Source: Liolophura sinensis (lineage: Eukaryota > Mollusca > Polyplacophora > Chitonida > Chitonidae). Taken from it: a DNA stretch of 64,000 nucleotides. The position numbers were made by a program, and so were the translations under genes. Shown here piece by piece: positions 23,811-34,590 of the stretch. Location of the stretch: the NCBI RefSeq assembly GCF_032854445.1, contig NC_088295.1:9971385-10035384 (forward strand), in the 5' to 3' direction. How positions within the stretch are numbered: position 1 is the stretch's first letter; every line of letters starts with the position of its first letter. The notes under the pieces are model-generated. The model made no database searches and had not been told where the DNA came from. It saw nothing but the letters and a program-made list of their open reading frames with translations.

Positions 23811-25409
23811 CAGGCTGTATTAGATTTCTCGCTAAAAATCTATCAGCGTAAATCCAATCGAAGTTAACTATTATTTTAGAATAACCTAAATAATTACCTT
23901 TTACACTATATCATTCTGATCTGTGCCCGTGTTATCGTTCATAATCGATACTAAAGTTTCTAAAATTTATAAAACGTGTGACATTATAACTTTTTCCAAA
24001 CATTAGATCACTATATTTTCACACTACAAATAGTACAAGATCAAGCCTGATATTTACAATTATTTGAGGTATTCTTAGTAAATACAGAAAATTTAATATG
24101 ATTAGCCAATATGCATTTTTTGCCAGAATCCCCGGTAAAGCTTTTTAAGGAATTTTCATTTATAAATGTACGAGTGCGCTCGTTTTTTTGATGAAGAGAA
24201 CCAGAGTGTATAGATTAATCCACCTTTGAAGACTAGAAGAAAATTCTTTCCATTAACGGGAACGGAAATGTGAAATCAATATCTGTCTGTTTGCTTCATG
24301 GACTTTGGCGTAAGTAATATTTTTGCTCTTATAAATTATTTCTTTCTTTCGTGAAAACAAGATCAGATGGCCTAACTCAAAGCGTGTCATTAAAAGTATG
24401 TTGATTTCTTTTCGGTTTCTCACACAAAAGAAATGATTTATATCCGACAATACTTCTTTTATAACTTGTTTAATAACCCAAGAAAGAGCACCGTAGGACT
24501 TCCGAGTACACTATTTCTTGTGGTGCTCACACATTTAATTTAGTTAAGAATATTCTCAAGCAAAAATAGATGGTTTCTGCATATCGCAATTTGTCGTTCC
24601 TGTATGCTTCTATGAAATGAAGGTATTTTGAGGATAGTCCTTGTGTGGTAAAATATTTATAACATACCGTCAAACTATATAAAAGTAATACCATATAAGG
24701 GAAAGTAATACAACGTTATTTACACAGATCTTTGTGTTCTGAGAAAAGTCTTCATCGGTATGTCTTCCAGCCTTATTAAAAGAATAATCTGACTTAGGCA
24801 AACAGGTCAATGATCCTGTCATCTTATCTCATCTTTGTTTTAGTAGTATGTAACATTGCTTTGTTATATACCATACCTGTAATAAACTATGCAGTGGGTG
24901 TATTGTACACATATATCATTATTTTTCAAATAGCGGATTCTTCACAAATCCTATCCTACATAATTCAGTTGGACATTGAATAAAATATCAGCATGGATAG
25001 CTACACAGGCTCGCTTCCACTAGAATCTCTGGCTCCACATTGCTGTCATTATCTCCTTAGGCATTATACATAATGAATGATGAAATAGAAAACTGATAGA
25101 CGACGTCTCAGAGGTTAAATAAGGCTCCTAATATACTACACTTGGCAAAGGATAAACATCTACATCAAATGCTGTTTTAATTGGCAGCTGTGCCATGTCT
25201 GTGAAGAATTATGGTGCCAGAAGCATTGTCGTTGTAAAATGTTATAGACGCACAGGTTGTCTGCATGCACAAGATAACTGGGTAGACAAAAGCGGTGTTA
25301 GACGTAGTGCGTTGTTTGATCGTACAAGGCAGTGACAAAAGGTTGTTAGGAAGTTCGATTGCTTGTGGAAAGAAAAAGCATTTATGAACGTCCATTTGTA
25401 AGCAGCCAG
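23811..25409. other. Unannotated DNA
   Basis: AT-rich and mostly unique by eye. Minus frames at 24,253-24,450 and 25,177-25,395 have no recognisable domain. Confidence 0.4.
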
Positions 25410-25655
25410 CCAGGTGTTTGATTTATTTATTTATTTATTTGATTGGCGTTTTACGACGGCGGCCAGCATTATGGTGGGAGGAAATCGGGCAGAGCCCGAG
25501 GGAAACCCACGACCATGTGCAGGTTGCTGACAAACCTTCCCACGTACTGCCGGAGAGGAAGCCAGGATGAGCTGGACTTGAACTCACAGCGACCACATTG
25601 CTGAGAGGTTCCTGTGTCATGGAGCCCTCCCCCCCTCCCCACTCCAGGTGTTTGA
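25410..25655 (-). mobile_element. Family-1 SINE with 12-bp TSD
   Basis: The SINE body spans about 25,422-25,643 and is flanked by perfect 12-bp direct repeats CCAGGTGTTTGA at 25,410-25,421 and 25,644-25,655. The oligo-(AAAT) tail is on the left, so transcription would be from the minus strand. The core GGCGGCCAGCATTATGGTGG, the AGAGCCCGAGGGAAACCCAC block and the B-box region (GGACTTGAACTCACAG) are all present. The tRNA-like 5' head is replaced by GGAGCCCTCCCCCCC, suggesting truncation. About 20 bp between the tail and the core (ACTCAAGAATATTTCAC) is deleted. Frames within it are by-products. Confidence 0.93.
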
Positions 25656-25971
25656 GTGAAAATGATTACTTGTTTACTTACTTATCTTACTCCATAACAA
25701 ATGGACGCCATTTTAAAGGAACACAAATGGTCCTCAAAGAAAACCGCACAAATAGTTTTCAGTGTCATTGGCCACTTATTGTCACCAATCGCGGCCCCAA
25801 AGAAGTGTGAGAGACGCGGAGATATGTTGTAAAGGCTTGAACAAGTTCGAGTATATGAGTGCACACGTTCAATTCTGAGTAGAACTCAGTGGCACTGTGT
25901 AGTATAGGCCGCACACATTCATTTGTAATGTGGGACTCATTGACACTATGTCGTAAGGGCCGCACACGGCC

Positions 25972-26261
25972 AAGTGTGAATGAGATTTATTTATTTGATT
26001 GGTGTTTTACGCCGTACTCAAGAATATTTCACTTATACGACGGCGGCCAGAATTATGGTGGGTGGAAACTTCGCACAGCCTGGGGGAAACCCACGGCCAT
26101 TCGCAGGTTGCTGGCAGACCTTCCCACGTACGGTGGGAGAGGAAGCCAACATGAGCTGGACATGAACCCACAGCGACCGCATTGGTGAGAGACTCCTGGG
26201 TCATTACGCTGCGCTAGCGCGCTAACCAACTGAGCCACGGAGGCCCTAAGTGTGAATGAGA
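25972..26261 (-). mobile_element. Family-1 SINE, near full length, 14-bp TSD
   Basis: This is the best copy in the window. Perfect 14-bp target-site duplications AAGTGTGAATGAGA flank it at 25,972-25,985 and 26,248-26,261. Read on the minus strand, it starts GGGCCTCCGTGGCTCAGTTG (A box TGGCTCAGTTGG), has a B box in GGGTTCATGTCC near 26,159-26,169, then the GGCCGCCGTCGTATAAGTG core and an AATCAAATAAATAAAT tail. Length is about 262 bp. The tRNA-like head implies an internal polymerase III promoter and reliance on a partner LINE. High integrity and perfect TSDs suggest it is younger than the other copies. Whether it is still transcribed cannot be seen. Small frames on both strands in it are not genes. 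Confidence 0.96.
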
Positions 26262-26357
26262 CAAAGTGGCACTGTGTAGTACAGGCCGCACACATTCAAC
26301 TGTGAGTTAGAATCAGTGGCATTGTGTGGTAATAGCGCAATTGTGAATGGGACAAGC

Positions 26358-26448
26358 CAGGCGAGACAAGCAAGGCAGGATTTTTTGAACTCATCTGTCA
26401 CTTTATTATTACTCAGAACAATTTATTTGATTGCTGTTTAAAACAGTC
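26358..26448 (+). repeat. Dispersed 85-bp repeat, copy 2
   Basis: Partner of 23,720-23,810, about 2.6 kb downstream in the same orientation, here lodged in the minisatellite at 25.84-26.48 kb. Confidence 0.85.
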
Positions 26449-26480
26449 CTCAGTGGCACTGTGTCGTAAGGACCACTCAG

Positions 26481-27046
26481 GATAAAGATCGTAAGGACAC
26501 CACGCAATCAACCGCTTTAGAGAGACCCGTTGTCGCATGGGTCCAACACGGCCAAGCGTGTGAGTCAGAAGCAGCGAACCTGTGTAAGGGAACTGGGATG
26601 GGACTCCTATACCATACTTTATCCATTACAAATGGTGACAGTATTTGAGGGCCAGGTTTTCATTTTCGGATGTAAAATACGCAGTCATTGGTTTTACATT
26701 AGGTTGATACGTAGCTGAATGATAAAGGACAAACATATAAATATCCAAAAAATATCGTGGACGTGCTTCATAACTCAGACAAACAGATTACTGATACATA
26801 ACTATCTCTTGCGGTGCTCTCTTATTAATATCTTATCCCGCGTCAGACAAAACACTGGGCTTTTTGTTGGACAATAACGGTCACATGGAGTACAGATATA
26901 TTCTTTAATCCTGTAGACGACGTCAAAGGTGTCTGCCGAGTAGATTATCTCCCTTTGTTGGTTTGCACATACAATGGTCACATCGCTGAAGCGATTCATC
27001 TATACATCGGTCTTCTGCACTGATTTGAAGGGTCTTTGCGGGATAA
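26481..27046. other. Unannotated DNA
   Basis: No supportable feature. Frames at 26,530-26,718 (plus) and 26,802-26,999 (minus) are unrecognised. Confidence 0.4.
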
Positions 27047-27050
27047 ATTC

Positions 27051-27174
27051 GTTACATGGTTACTCAGTGATAGGATACGCAAATATATGGTGTCAATAAT
27101 CCTGACGCTTCGCCAAAAATGAGGGTTATTGACACCATATATTTGCGTATCCTATCACCGAGTAACCATGTAAC
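27051..27174. repeat. Near-perfect 53-bp-arm hairpin (foldback)
   Basis: The left arm 27,051-27,099 begins GTTACATGGTTACTCAGTGA, and the right arm 27,126-27,174 ends TCACCGAGTAACCATGTAAC. The 49-bp arms are exact reverse complements except for one base (CAG against CGG). Pairing resumes after one mismatch (TCCT/AGGG), extending the arms to about 53 bp. The loop is about 18 nt (GACGCTTCGCCAAAAATG). Such symmetry at under 5% mismatch is not expected by chance. Candidates are a foldback or MITE-like element, a recent local inverted duplication, or an RNA hairpin precursor. AAATTC occurs on both outer sides but at unequal distances, so no convincing target-site duplication is seen. Confidence 0.95.
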
Positions 27175-28567
27175 TAATATAATGAAATTCTCTGTAAAAT
27201 GGTTCAAGTATGACCACTGAGCTGTTGCGATGTGAACCAAATGTGCACCAACTTTACTTGGCCTATTCTTTTGCACAATCACTCTGAACGAATGTTTGGG
27301 CTCACCCAGACGGTTCTCTTGCCTACAGACAAAATGAGATCGGGCCAGTTAAACCCAATTTCAGGAGTAGGAGAGTGAAAAGCTGCCATTTCGTACAACA
27401 TAGGAAGGGTGAAAATATTTTACTGAAATATATCTGCCTTTAGGAGAACATCTTTTGCTGGGTGCACATTTTCTTTACTGTCGCCGCTAGAGAATTCATC
27501 CATCAAAACGTCATTCCTAATGAAACCTAGCCTTTAGAGAGCACATTTATGTCAGGAGTTATCAGTGACGTATTTTTTAGTGGAAACACAATTTCTAACA
27601 GTTTGATGAAGTTAGTCACGTTTTTCACGTAGTTCTGACTGAAGTATTTAAGATGGCATAATAATAGTTTTACTACATCAGTTAAGTGCAATGACACAGA
27701 AATACAGAACATGCTCTAGTCGGCTGATTCAGTGAGATATTCACATGACAACACCAAATGATGATCTCAAAACATAGAAAGAAAAATAATTTTTTAATTT
27801 TAAATTCGTAAAAAGTTTGTCCATTTAGAAGTGTTATTCTTGACATTTTCTCTCATTTCCCCAAAAGAATTCCTGGTAAAAATGTGCAATTAGCAGAGGA
27901 TATTCAGGTGGAGACAGACATCCAATTTGAATCTTGTTCGATGTTCCTGGATTAGTCAGAAAAAATAAACTGATGGAATCTTTCACCATTTTAATCACAA
28001 TTTCAAAAACGTTAGACTTTTAGCTGAGGAAATGACTCTGTAACCGAAATAATCGTTACGGAGATGGCAATTGTACTGATTATTTCATTCTTTGCATGTC
28101 AGATTTATACTTTTTTTTTATATTTCCTGATGCCAATCAGAAAGACATTTTCAATCAGTCAGCATATATGCAATTCATGAAAGGAGATTAGGCATTAATT
28201 AAGTATTTAAAAATACAAAAGACGAACAGACAACAGGTGAAAAACCAAGCTTATCTTAACAAAGGACGAAATTTAATGTAATTAGAAACGGCGGAGTTTA
28301 AAGCCTTTACAAATCTGTTTATGTCTAGTTTTATGACCACGTTTTCATGACCCAGAAACATGTCCTTCTCTCATTATCAAATGTGTTCTTTGTTTTCAAA
28401 CTGCATGGCGATATATTATCATATTGAAATTATGTCCAAATTAAGATAGACCACTAAGATATGCGATATTTTAAAACATTGCACGCAAAGCTGTGGGAAT
28501 TTGGTGTTATTATGCATGATGAATTTACCTGTCAGATTCCCACTTTGTATAAAAAGCGTTATATTTC
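27175..28567. other. Unannotated DNA
   Basis: I see no gene or repeat in this AT-rich stretch. Minus frames at 27,064-27,282 and 27,527-27,712 are not convincing, and the first simply overlaps the hairpin. Confidence 0.45.
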
Positions 28568-28568
28568 A

Positions 28569-28640
28569 TGCCCCCCCCCCCCCACTTGGACTGGTTACTG
28601 ACTCAAGTACTGACCCTCTCACTTGGACTGGTTACTGACA
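28569..28640 (+). repeat. Poly-C run and short tandem pair
   Basis: A C homopolymer of about 15 bases (28,569-28,583) precedes two copies of ACTTGGACTGGTTACTGAC separated by TCAAGTACTGACCCTCTC. The short plus frame 28,568-28,756 covers this run and part of the adjoining module A copy and is not a gene. Confidence 0.85.
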
Positions 28641-28885
28641 TCAACCCAACTCGGTCTGACTTGTTGGGTGATACTCAGGAAAAGCGCCGTTGTGAGCCGC
28701 TCAGAAGAGCCGAGGAGGTATTACGACTGTTTTGTACTACAATCATCAATCGCTAATATCCCGTCCTAGGTCAGATCAGTTCGCGTGAAAACCGTCACTG
28801 CATGATATGACATCCTTAAAACGATTTCTTTCTTTGCCAGGAATCAAATGACATCAGAAAGCTAGCGAGGTATCGATAATGTTAT
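28640..28885 (-). repeat. Inverted solo copy of module A
   Basis: On the minus strand this matches module A of the three-unit duplication, in order: GATTCCTGGCAAAGAAAGAA, ATCGTTTTAAGGATGTCATA, GACGGTTTTCACGCG, TGATCTGACCTAGGAC, GATTGATGATTGTAG, CCTCCTCGGCTCTTCTGAGC and CACCCAACAAGTCAGACC. It lies 9.3 kb from the nearest direct copy and is inverted. Module A can therefore occur outside the tandem units, as expected for a transposable repeat. Confidence 0.85.
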
Positions 28886-30177
28886 GTTGTCCTAAATCAT
28901 GTTCCACAAAATTTCAATGACGGCAATAAACTCCCTTAACCACCCAAATCTCCCGTAGTGAATTCTCATTATCGCCTGAGTGGGATCCTCAAGAACTACA
29001 CTGAGGGCGTGAAACACCCTGTAAGTGTGATCAATTTGGTTATACACATACTTTTCGTTTTCTGCTACGTGCGCTGCAAGATACCTGGCGATGGTTGGCT
29101 GTTTAGCGCGTTAACCGTGCTTTCCTCTGGAGTGCTTCCATGTCATAATATATGAAGTGAAAAAAACTTGAGGACAGCTTTAAACACATATCAAATAATA
29201 CCATTTTTCTTGGGTCCTGATAACTGTGTTAAAGCCATTCACACATATTTAAAACCTTAGAGGCCTATGGACCGGTATTATATCTTTTCTTAAAACATTT
29301 TATCGTCTAAAATAAGCTGTTTAGTAAAATCAGCTTGTTTTGACACCGTTCTTTTTCAGTCTACTAAATATCACAAAATTAATTAATATTTCAAGCGACA
29401 TATCAGGGCCAAAGGCATTTTGTCTGCGCGCTTTAGAATTGTGATGGGCAGGGATAAAAGAGCCCAACAAACGACACAAAGAAACTTTCTTTGAAACTAA
29501 TGCAGAACCGAAGAGCAGCACTTTTTTTTTTAACTAAAGGAGCCATAGCCGTATGTCTTAGCGATAATTAAACAAAAAAAAAGAAAAACAAAAAAAAAAA
29601 AAAAGAAAGAAAGAAAAAATAAAGAAATACACGATCTTACTGTGACAACAGTAGTCGTTGTTGTTCTAAAAGTACATTTCCATACATTAAACACTGAATA
29701 TTTACACCGTTGAGGGAATTGTTTCCAAACACTCTTTCGACTCAATATCTTGTGTTAACATCTGAAAACATTGCCTTGACATAAACCTACACGTGGTCAT
29801 TTTCAGGTAATCCCAAGTGTGAGGATAGCTGCCTGATTTTTTTGACGATAAAATGCAATATGCATAAATAGGCAGTTTTGACCTGTATTACGTGTGTTTT
29901 TTACTAACTATTGCTTAATTTTCACACCCCTTATGCTCAACGGGATTGGGTACTATCCATTCTTATAACGAAATCAATGCCTGGCCCACTTAATGTGTTG
30001 ATGATCGCAAAAATTTTGCGAAATATCTTAGATTCATTGAAAACGCATCTTGCGCAAAGATAGAAAGTTAGTCTTTAGAAATCAATGCACCGTGGTAACA
30101 ATAAATGGAACCATTTTTGAACTGCATTTCATCCATAAATATGGATGTGGGATGCCGCAGAAAAATTTATTCATCTG
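28886..30177. other. Unannotated DNA with A-rich run
   Basis: No gene. An A-rich/AAAG simple stretch lies at about 29,570-29,622. Frames at 28,958-29,155 (plus) and 29,330-29,745 (minus) are low-complexity or unrecognised. Confidence 0.45.
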
Positions 30178-30179
30178 TG

Positions 30180-30285
30180 TATCATTGGCGTTTAAGGCAG
30201 TGCTCAAGAATATTTTACTTATACGACGGCGGATAGAGTTGTTGTGAGAGGAAACCTACGAGAATAAGGGGGAAAATCTGCTGTA
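30180..30285 (-). mobile_element. Family-1 SINE 3' fragment
   Basis: TTGGCGTTTAAGGCAGTGCT, CAAGAATATTTTACTTATAC and GACGGCGGATAGAGTTGTTG match the 3' half of family 1 on the minus strand, then decay (GAGAGGAAACCTACGAGAAT). The tRNA-like part is absent. Confidence 0.85.
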
Positions 30286-31870
30286 CATTATACAGTTAGT
30301 TAATGATACATATGGAGGTATATTCTGGAGGAAAGGTACAGGTCGTCCTTAGATTATGTGATTTTATCTGCAACGATTTGTGACGTCTTTGGTACGTCTT
30401 TGGTATTTACAGGAAGGCTTTCGCCATCGTGGCTCTGCTGGCTGAGTGTGACTGTGGTAGAGTTGTGTATGGAATAATTTCAATTCTAATCTGTATAGTA
30501 CAGGGATTCTGACGAACGCACCGCACAAGAACGACTTAAAAACTGAGCACAACACTGTACTACTAGCGACAGCAATACAAACTGTTATTCCAAAGGTCGG
30601 ATATGACGCTAACTTGGCGAAGACCGAAATTCAGACCACCATCAGGAAAAAGAAAATCCAAGCCACTGAAAGAGTCCAGATAATAAGAAAACTGTAACAG
30701 ATTCAGTTTGTGTATTGTTCGGTCATTTTACTCGCCTTAGTCAGCAAGTCTGTCATGAAGAGGTAGGTACAGAGATGTATAATGGGGTGATTAGACCGTC
30801 CGTCGAGCCTGGAGACACACAGACGCTCTCAGCCAATCCCTTACGGCAAATTGGCATGGAGCTTTACACATTCGTCTGGTTGTGTTCAGAACTGTCACAG
30901 TATGTCCAACTTACATGGACATCGAGGCTATAGACACGTTTATATTTATGATCTTGCTAGGCAAAACCATTGCCATTACTTTAAATATGTGTAGCTGTAG
31001 AAATATATTTGTTTATGGATTCTATTGGTCCTTTACACCGTGCACAGGAAAATTTCCCTGTAATGTTGACTGTATTTTTTAAAGGTGAACAAACCCCAGT
31101 GATCAACCTTATGAAAAGCACTGTACTTTACGCAATACATACAAAACCTACCAGAGTAATGCATGACTACCAGGGTATATGCATGACTGAACATGGAAAT
31201 GGTTTAAAGTGAGCCATTTCAAACAGGTCATCCGGCGAAGGCCCGTGATCGTAGATGCAATGGTGCAACTCGACGCAACTCACGCAATCCACCAAATAAC
31301 TAAGAGAGTATATAAAGTAAGAAATTAGGACAAATTCGTGCAGAATGAAGCAGCAACTAAACTAACGTCAGATTGAACACAATATGATTTACTGTTACAG
31401 TACCAGTCAGAGTAGATTGAAAATGATTAAGGTGTTGAACACATAAGACAGGCCATATTGTGAACTTTGGGAAGCGTGTGCCATTTATTTGCCTTTCGCA
31501 AGCTTTGGTATTTTTAATCTTATATTTTGTAATGTGATATAATTATGGCACTTTGGAAATTGGTCTTAGTGCTGATAAACTATTTCGTACATGCCTTGCC
31601 AATCAGCCCCACAGTTCTTACCATTTTTTGTGTTAGCATTAGTTTTGTGTCATTAGAATAGAAGGTATAAGAGGGATGACATGTTTTCTTTGAAAGAAGT
31701 TATGTAAGTACCTGCGTTTTGATAATATTACTCTTTAGTTTACCGTGAGATGATTGATTTGGATTTATGGTAGGTATAATTGTCCCAAAAAATTATGGTG
31801 AAAATCTTGTGACAGTATTTAACAGTGACTTATTTATATATTTTATGGTATAACGCGATGTTCTATGGGT
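30286..31870. other. Unannotated DNA
   Basis: I see no supportable feature. Several overlapping plus frames at 30,715-31,212 are in different phases without recognisable motifs. Confidence 0.4.
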
Positions 31871-31884
31871 TTTCATCTGTATGA

Positions 31885-32030
31885 TAGGGATGAGTTTTAT
31901 GGGTGGAGGAAACCGGAGTGGCCGGTGCAAACCACAAGCATTTTCTAAAGTTACTAACAAACTTTCTCTGCGACACCGTACAATAAATCCATACGGGTCA
32001 ACTGTTTCCAATGACTGTTACATTGCCCAA
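31885..32030 (+). repeat. Possible leading repeat of the 56-bp array
   Basis: GGGTGGAGGAAACCGGAGTG and GCCGGTGCAAACCAC are of a type common in dispersed invertebrate repeats. The segment leads straight into the 56-bp minisatellite. No ends or TSD are visible. Confidence 0.35.
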
Positions 32031-32495
32031 ACATTTCACATTGGGCCATGCCTCCCGAACACATCTGGTCATGCACCTGATACACCGCCCGAGCATAAGC
32101 TAGGAGGGACACCAACACACCTGGCCATGCACCTGGCACACCTCCCCAACATAAGCTAGGAGGAACACCAACATACCTGGTCATGCACCTGATACACCGC
32201 CCGAGCATAAGCTAAAAGGAACACCAACACACCTGGCCATGCACCCGGCACGCCTCCTCAACATAAGCTAGAAGGAACACCACCAACTGGCACACCTCCC
32301 GAACGTAAGTCAGGATTAACACCAACACACCTGGGCATGCGCCTGAGACTTTCTCGAACGTAAGCTAGAAGGAACACCAACACACCTGGTCATGCATCCC
32401 CCCCCACCTCCTCCGGCGTAAGCAAGGAGGAACACCACCATACCAGGTTATACACCTGACAACCCTCCCGGGAGTAAGCCAGGAGGAACTTGGAA
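32030..32495 (+). repeat. 56-bp minisatellite, about 8 copies
   Basis: CTGGTCATGCACCTGATACA-type phrases start at 32,065, 32,121, 32,177 and 32,233 (exactly 56 bp apart), then at 32,331 and 32,386 after a partial unit near 32,280. Each unit also holds CATAAGCTAGGAGGAACACC. Alternating CTGGTC/CTGGCC units (copies 1 and 3 alike, 2 and 4 alike) point to a 112-bp higher-order duplication. Frames on both strands across it are artefacts. Confidence 0.95.
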
Positions 32496-34150
32496 CGGAC
32501 ACTCGATCTCATAGCCAGGAACTGCTATTTTCACTGGAGTCAACCCACCGATAATAACAGCTCCATATAGCCTTAAACACTATCTGAAGCAATCTTAACC
32601 ACTTTCCTCGAAATAACCAGTGATACAGTTGTGCACTGTTTCGTACGCTCCAAACGACAAAAGTTTTACCGTCATTGTACCGATCTCCAGAAGTTACGCT
32701 ATTACCAGTAATTTTGTAGTTAGCACGTAACAAATGAATTCTTCAGTGGTGAAATATGGCAGATGACAAAAAGATAGGTTAAGTGGCTGTTTAGTGCATT
32801 GGTTTGAAAGATCTACAGATCTACTGATTTATCCCAGTGCTATCCAAATGTGTAGCCAAATGATAGGCATGGCCACTCTCCCTAATGTATCACCTCAACC
32901 TGTTAAGTATATCACTCGGGGGAATCTTCTAACACGTTATACAAAAAGATTCTCACTACACCCATGTTTCTGTGGCTAATGGAGCGAGGTGGGGGTTGTG
33001 AGACACCCACATACACATGTACTCACGCCTCTCGCCGCTATACCTAACTTAGGATTAAAACGCTCTTCTTTTCTGCTGTAGATGGGCTTGGTGTCCTGTA
33101 CTATCATATTTGGTCTCTGGCTTGCACGTCAGTAACAGATAGTTATTTTTGACCCTAAGGATTGAATATCCGCTCAGCAGTTTGCATGTCTACTTGTCAT
33201 CTTCAAAGCAAGCGAGGAACGACATGTGCAGAAACCTTAATTGCTTAGAACAGAGGTGCCTCATTAAGTATGGGGGCACATACAGTAATTTACTCACGTC
33301 AAACTTACTTATCTAATTAACTGTGGTGTTTGAAGTTAACCGTGGGATTCTTGCAGGGCATTAGGAATAAGGTGCGTAATGTACGATGTTCACCTTCCAT
33401 GTCGCCATTAATGGAAATTTTGACAAGTATCCCTTAAAGCTGCTTAACGCTATGTCACGACCAGGAGATCTTTGGTTAACTGTTTGACTGGAACATCGTT
33501 ATGCATGATTCACAGAAAGAACATTCATTGCTCCACCGTATTATTTCTATTTATCGCCCATAACATATTCTATCTTGCATGATACAGGTAAGGCTGGCGT
33601 GGTGTCAATGTTCATGACATGCGTGTAACCTACCAGACTTCAAAGAAAAGCGACAATTATTGATACCCTACAGATAACAAATCCGACCAAATTTGGCTCA
33701 TTGCCACGGCATTAATCTGTAGGTTAGTAAGACAAATGATCTTCAGCCACCTTAGAAATAACAAAAATCTTAGCAAAGATGGAGTAAAATCCTGACAACG
33801 TTTTCTCTTCACAGTACTAGTGTTTGAACCATGTCTTTCATCCATCGCGTCACATATGTTGTAAAATTAGGAAAACTTTTTTTAGATAAAATTTTTGTGA
33901 ACAGAATTCTGCAAAATGAGTTATATTTTTTTAACCAGCATTTGATTTAAGCGATGTGCATGTATCAGATAATGTTTTTGCACTGACATCTTTTTATCAA
34001 CATCTTTTGTTACCAGGGTTTTCAAATTAAGACAGTTTTGCTCTTATCTTCAGAAATCTGGTTAGTTGTTGCAAATAAAGCATCTAAATGGGTTAACTTC
34101 CAAACATGTTTATCAAAGAGAACTGAAGTCTCACCTGAATTAAGTAGAAG
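32496..34150. other. Unannotated DNA
   Basis: No gene or clear repeat. Minus frames at 32,509-32,733 and 33,657-33,845 are unrecognised. Confidence 0.4.
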
Positions 34151-34154
34151 CCAT

Positions 34155-34590
34155 GTGTCTGTAGGACGCTTCACGTTGATACAATTGTATTTGTCAGTCA
34201 TAAGAGGTGGCACACTTAAATTTCGACGGGCGGCCAATTCACTTTGTCTCTGTTACGTGGTTTTAACATTTCTGGTTTACCACTGTAGATTTGGATAAAG
34301 GAGGATTTAAACGTAGCGATCGACGAAATGTCAGACTAAATTTAATTGCTGAGACAGTTTTCTGGGATGCGATGCATGGAACGCCGGGGGCGTTTTGTTA
34401 TCTGGTGCTCTCTACAGCACTGGAAATCAATTACTGAGAAATAATTCCAACTGAGAGAAATGATAGAAGACAAAAGACAGGTCGTGTGATGACGGTGAAT
34501 GTGAGCGATGGTATTTACTCCCCTGTCAGGATAGTTCAATCAAAGACATCACAGTATACAAGGAATCGCAGACCAGAAAAGAGTAAGTTA
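34155..34590 (+). repeat. Solo copy of module B
   Basis: Collinear with module B of the three units: GCTTCACGTTGATACAATTG, TTCACTTTGTCTCTGTTACG, GATCGACGAAATGTCAG, CTAAATTTAATTGCTGAGAC, AACGCCGGGGGCGTTTTGTT, GGAAATCAATTACTGAG, ATTCCAACTGAGAGAAATGA and TTTACTCCCCTGTCAGGATA. It has no module A or leader array upstream, so it is a partial unit or an independent insertion. Overlapping frames on both strands (34,022-34,707) belong to the repeat. Confidence 0.88.

Larger units (their letters stand above)
25840..26480. repeat. ~52-bp minisatellite split by a SINE
   Basis: The phrases GGCACTGTGTAGTATAGGCC then GCACACATTCA recur at about 25,890, 25,943 (GACACTATGTCGTAAGGGCC), 26,269, 26,320 and 26,455. 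Removing the SINE and one target-site copy at 25,986-26,261 restores the spacing near 50 bp. The dispersed 85-bp repeat is also inserted (26,358-26,448). Confidence 0.75.

Noticed and set aside
26160-26247. tRNA gene suggested by A and B boxes.
   Set aside because: It is the head of a SINE with core, AAATAAAT tail and TSD; the acceptor stem and anticodon arm are not intact.
34038-34298. 86-codon plus frame in the solo module B.
   Set aside because: The same module in three other places lacks the frame.
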